From assembly GCA_002726925.1 (NCBI GenBank), contig PBTJ01000109.1, positions 2,731 to 12,153 of the forward strand: a stretch of DNA of 9,423 nt. Direction: 5' to 3'. Positions 6,829 through 9,423 of this stretch are shown piece by piece. The translations under genes and the position numbers were made by a program. Below the pieces are notes generated by a model that made no database searches, was not told where the DNA came from, and saw only the letters and a list, made by a program, of their open reading frames with translations. Origin of the DNA: Gammaproteobacteria bacterium. GTDB lineage: Bacteria; Pseudomonadota; Gammaproteobacteria; Pseudomonadales; Azotimanducaceae. The stretch's first letter is position 1; each line of letters opens with the position of its first letter.

Positions 6829-8211
6829 GTGAGCGATTTAATTAATGCCTCTCCATTGAGCCAAGCCGTGGACACGGCCAGAAAAGACTACGCCAGAGCC
6901 AATCCGGCGAGCGCTGCTGCGTTCGCAAAGGCAAAAGCTTCAGGTATCGCTGGCGGCACCAATAGGGCTTCGATTTTCTACTCGCCGTTTCCTCTTACAT
7001 TTGTCGATGCGAAGGCAGCGACCGCGATAACTGCCGATGGGCAGCATATATCAGACTTCTTGGGTAACTATACTGCGGGGTTGTTTGGCTTCTCGCCGCA
7101 ACCAGTAATAAATGCTGTCACGAGGGCAATGGCCCATGGGCATGCGTTGGGTGGGGCCCCCAACACGCTCGAAGCAACGGTCGCGAGCGCCTTGATTGAA
7201 CGATTCGAAGCAATGGAAATGGTTCGCTTTAGCAATACCGGCACTGAAGCAAATACTTACGCTATGAATACCGCGCGGGCGGTCACGGGTCGCAGCAAGA
7301 TACTTATGTACACGGGCGCTTATCATGGCGCATGGATTCACGGCGGTGATTTGGCACTAGACATACCCTACGAAAAAATCCTCGTCCCTTACGGAGACGC
7401 CAATCATATCTGCCAAGTGATAGAGGAGAACGCGTCGGACTTAGCAGCATTCATCATGGAACCGGTGATGGTAAATCCATGGGTTTACCTAAAAAAAATA
7501 GCACCAGCGCCCTACCTGAAGCAGATCCGAAAAGCATGCACCGAAGCTGGATGTGCGCTGATCTTCGATGAGGTGATGACTTCGCGTCTCGCCCCCGGAG
7601 GCGCGCAAGAATTGGTAGGAGTAGCGCCTGACCTCACCACTTTTGGTAAGTATTTCGGTGGAGGCATGCCTTTTGGTGGCTTTGGAGGTAAGCGCGATTG
7701 GATGGAACGCCACGATCCTACTCACGCTCAAACCATCAATAGCGGAGGGACCTTCGCCCAAAATGCATTGTCACTAGCGGCGGTTGATGCGGTGCTTTCT
7801 GATCTTTGGAGTCCTGAGCAATGCAGGGAACACAATTCGAACGCAGACAAGTTTCGCGACCAAATCAATGCTCTGATGCGTTCCTTGAATGTGCCCTGTC
7901 AGGCTTATGGCAGCGGTAGTTTGATGACGTTGATTTGGCAGCGTCGACCAGTGATTTGCGATACAGCCTGCATAGACGAAAATCAGGTATTGGATGTATC
8001 AAAGCACAAGGCAGTTTCAGACGCCGCGCAATTGTTCTGGTTCTATATGCTGAAAGAGCACAACATTTTAGCTGGCAGTCCAAAGCTTAACTATCTAACG
8101 CTGCCGGTTGCTCTTGAAACGGTTGATTATCAGAACTTCCTCGCTGGCATTAAAGGATTTGCGGTAACGTATGCCACGGAATTGCAGCAGCTAAGTGATG
8201 TGACAAGATAG
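6829..8211 (+). CDS. Class III PLP-dependent aminotransferase, glutamate-1-semialdehyde aminomutase-like
   Basis: This is a predicted pyridoxal-phosphate aminotransferase of 460 residues. Family landmarks are in order: SNTGTEAN (135-142, phosphate binding), YHG (165-167, ring stacking), IFDEVMTSR (245-253, with Asp247 contacting the pyridine nitrogen), the Schiff-base Lys274 in TFGKYFGGGMPFGGFGG, and a SGGTF loop (305-309). The Lys context GKxxGGGMPxG and DEVMTxR resemble glutamate-1-semialdehyde 2,1-aminomutase more than omega-transaminases. At 460 residues, and with catabolic neighbours, it is unlikely to be the haem enzyme itself. The start is GTG; a stop lies five codons upstream (6814-6816), so nothing earlier is possible. 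No ribosome site is seen. It is the only plus-strand gene here and seems to be its own unit. The amino donor and acceptor are unknown; many such proteins act on amino or keto acids in specialised pathways. Confidence 0.92.
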   Translation: MSDLINASPLSQAVDTARKDYARANPASAAAFAKAKASGIAGGTNRASIFYSPFPLTFVDAKAATAITADGQHISDFLGNYTAGLFGFSPQPVINAVTRAMAHGHALGGAPNTLEATVASALIERFEAMEMVRFSNTGTEANTYAMNTARAVTGRSKILMYTGAYHGAWIHGGDLALDIPYEKILVPYGDANHICQVIEENASDLAAFIMEPVMVNPWVYLKKIAPAPYLKQIRKACTEAGCALIFDEVMTSRLAPGGAQELVGVAPDLTTFGKYFGGGMPFGGFGGKRDWMERHDPTHAQTINSGGTFAQNALSLAAVDAVLSDLWSPEQCREHNSNADKFRDQINALMRSLNVPCQAYGSGSLMTLIWQRRPVICDTACIDENQVLDVSKHKAVSDAAQLFWFYMLKEHNILAGSPKLNYLTLPVALETVDYQNFLAGIKGFAVTYATELQQLSDVTR

Positions 8212-8213
8212 CG

Positions 8214-8247
8214 CTTGGCCGGACCCGACCAAGATAAAGCATTTTTT
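8214..8247 (+). terminator. Possible rho-independent terminator after the aminotransferase
   Basis: CTTGG (8214-8218) pairs with CCAAG (8229-8233), with a further two or three pairs inside after one mismatch. TTTTTT follows at 8242-8247. The eight bases between stem and T-run are more than usual, so efficiency is doubtful. It begins three bases after the stop codon, in the gap between convergent genes. Confidence 0.35.
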
Positions 8248-8393
8248 GAGTTTCACTAGCGAAGACCTGAGGTTGGGTAGCTGCCGTGAGATCCAGTGAT
8301 TCACTAGAAATTTATAATGTACCCAGCGACCACCTACAGTCACTGATGATGGCTAGCTGCGCCTCCTGGTTAGTCTGAAGTTACCTCCGTCGT

Positions 8394-9113
8394 TTATAGA
8401 TATTTTTGTCTGCCGGCATCGTCCCCGAAGCGGAATTTTGAGGAGTCTTGAACTCCCTGAACAGATATATACAGGGCAAAAGTCACAAAAATTAGCACTG
8501 GGATACCGAGTTCCAGAATCTCTTCGATGGTGCCGAACTCGGTGACAACCCAAGGGTCAACGGTGATTCCAACGTCCAGCAGTTTCCTGCCTAGGCCATC
8601 AATGGACTTTGAAAACACCAATGCGGCGATAATGGATAATGTACCTATGTGCCGAGGCACTTTATCTTTTACGCCAGCGGCAAAGCTTAGGGCATGGTCT
8701 TTGATGATTCGAAATACAATATAGAGCAACACCAAGACCACAACCGCGCCTATGAATTTTTCTTCAAGGGGTACTAGATCGCTTGTGAAAAACCGACTCT
8801 TTAAGATGCCCATGGTGGTAAATCGCTTATCGAAATCGAGTTCTCGCAAACCAAATAGAGTGGTTAGCATGATCAGATAGTGGTAGCGCTTCGCGAAGTC
8901 GACGCCACCGTAATAAAACATGGCGGCAACGCTGATGAAGTAGCCCAGCGCGGAAAGAGACTCAATGATGCCGCCTTCGCTAATTAACATCGGGTATTCA
9001 TGCACGTCAAAGATCAGTCCACCCACCAAACTCAGGGCAATGAATAGCCAAGCAGCCGACAGGAACTGCCATGATCGCGCAGGCAAATGCCCCGTCATAA
9101 TTGGCGCTTTCAT
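8394..9113 (-). CDS. Integral membrane protein of unknown function
   Basis: This is a 239-residue protein with about five to six hydrophobic segments, roughly at residues 16-36, 50-68, 78-90, 119-137, 155-168 and 199-218. Between the third and fourth is a strongly polar, conserved-looking loop, GLRELDFDKRFTTMGILKSRFF (starts at 88). The last segment is preceded by an acidic stretch, TIEEILELG (195-203). The C-terminus is polar and probably cytoplasmic. I do not recognise the family and assign no function. The ATG at 9113 overlaps the stop of the crotonase remnant as ATGA, so it would be translated by coupling. A second ATG five codons later is also possible. No independent ribosome site is clear. 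It faces the aminotransferase tail to tail, with 182 bases between them. Confidence 0.75.
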   Translation of the reverse strand: MKAPIMTGHLPARSWQFLSAAWLFIALSLVGGLIFDVHEYPMLISEGGIIESLSALGYFISVAAMFYYGGVDFAKRYHYLIMLTTLFGLRELDFDKRFTTMGILKSRFFTSDLVPLEEKFIGAVVVLVLLYIVFRIIKDHALSFAAGVKDKVPRHIGTLSIIAALVFSKSIDGLGRKLLDVGITVDPWVVTEFGTIEEILELGIPVLIFVTFALYISVQGVQDSSKFRFGDDAGRQKYL

Positions 9114-9423
9114 TGTTCCCGCAAGCCTTTGTAGGTACAAATTTCATTATCGTGCCCCGCTGGCATAGGCGGCATGAGGGGTTCATCAGAGATATCTTTG
9201 TTTTGGCCAGAAATATCGTCGCCTGCGCACAATGCTCTGCCGCTACCCGTCAAAACCAAAACGCGCACGGCGTTACCCATTTGCGCCTGATTAATGGTCT
9301 CGACGAGATTCCTCTTAATACGATGAGTCAGACCGTCAAGACACTTTGGCCTAACGAATTGTACCCGGGCAATGCCTAGATTTTTCAAAGACACATTGAA
9401 TCCGGTAAGTTCTTCTGTTCGCA
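9110..9423 (-). pseudogene. 5' part of an enoyl-CoA hydratase/isomerase (crotonase) gene, truncated
   Basis: The frame enters from the right edge and stops with TGA at 9110, leaving about 104 residues of a family that is normally near 260. The visible part carries the crotonase N-terminal strand-helix pattern and the first oxyanion-hole motif, VRVLVLTGSGRALCAGDDIS. It ends at TYKGLREQ. The second oxyanion-hole Gly, the catalytic acid region and the trimerisation helices are absent, and no crotonase sequence continues in other frames. A GTG at 9394 is in frame, but the frame is open further upstream (RTEELTGFNV). The last two bases of the window read as TG on the minus strand, so the true start may be an NTG codon cut by the window edge. 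The stop overlaps the ATG of the membrane protein. The remnant would lack activity alone. Confidence 0.75.

Noticed and set aside
6618..6875. 85-codon minus-strand frame in the divergent region
   Set aside because: It starts inside the aminotransferase gene on the opposite strand and its composition is not protein-like.
1..9423. CRISPR array, tRNA, rRNA, insertion sequence, phage or defence system
   Set aside because: I saw no regularly spaced repeats, no cloverleaf-like or rRNA-like sequence, no transposase, integrase or defence-type motifs on either strand.

Overview
The window reads as a catabolic gene cluster of a Gram-negative bacterium. The evidence for Gram-negative is two predicted lipoproteins with outer-membrane-type sorting residues and Shine-Dalgarno-led, closely spaced genes. 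Base composition is moderate and no mobile-element gene is visible. The mix of families (short-chain dehydrogenases, Baeyer-Villiger-type monooxygenase, crotonase, paraoxonase-like and COG3618-like hydrolases) would suit a marine or environmental gammaproteobacterium. That placement is an impression, not something the sequence proves.

Layout. From 6207 down to base 1 everything is on the minus strand. In transcription order it holds: the N-terminal stump of a Baeyer-Villiger/flavin monooxygenase (5968-6207), a classical SDR dehydrogenase (5062-5940), an amidohydrolase_2 protein (3943-4968), a paraoxonase-like lipoprotein (2596-3669), an SDR lacking most of its catalytic residues (1624-2418), a second paraoxonase-like lipoprotein (323-1456), and the start of an unrecognised protein that overlaps it and runs off the left edge (1-333). 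Gaps of 27 to 273 bases make one or more co-transcribed units plausible. A gene-poor stretch (6208-6828) separates this block from a plus-strand class III aminotransferase related to glutamate-1-semialdehyde aminomutase (6829-8211). That gene faces, tail to tail, a minus-strand integral membrane protein of unknown function (8394-9113). The start codon of the membrane protein overlaps the stop codon of a truncated crotonase that enters from the right edge (9110-9423).

How the parts may work together. Alcohol dehydrogenase, Baeyer-Villiger monooxygenase, lactone-type hydrolases and crotonase are the classic ingredients for degrading alicyclic alcohols and ketones: alcohol to ketone, ketone to lactone, lactone to hydroxy acid, then beta-oxidation. 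Here the monooxygenase and the crotonase both keep only their 5' parts, so the window looks like a partly decayed or rearranged pathway. The most distinctive intact elements are two diverged lipoproteins that keep the paraoxonase calcium and histidine residues and share six extra cysteines, flanking an SDR with a largely lost active site.
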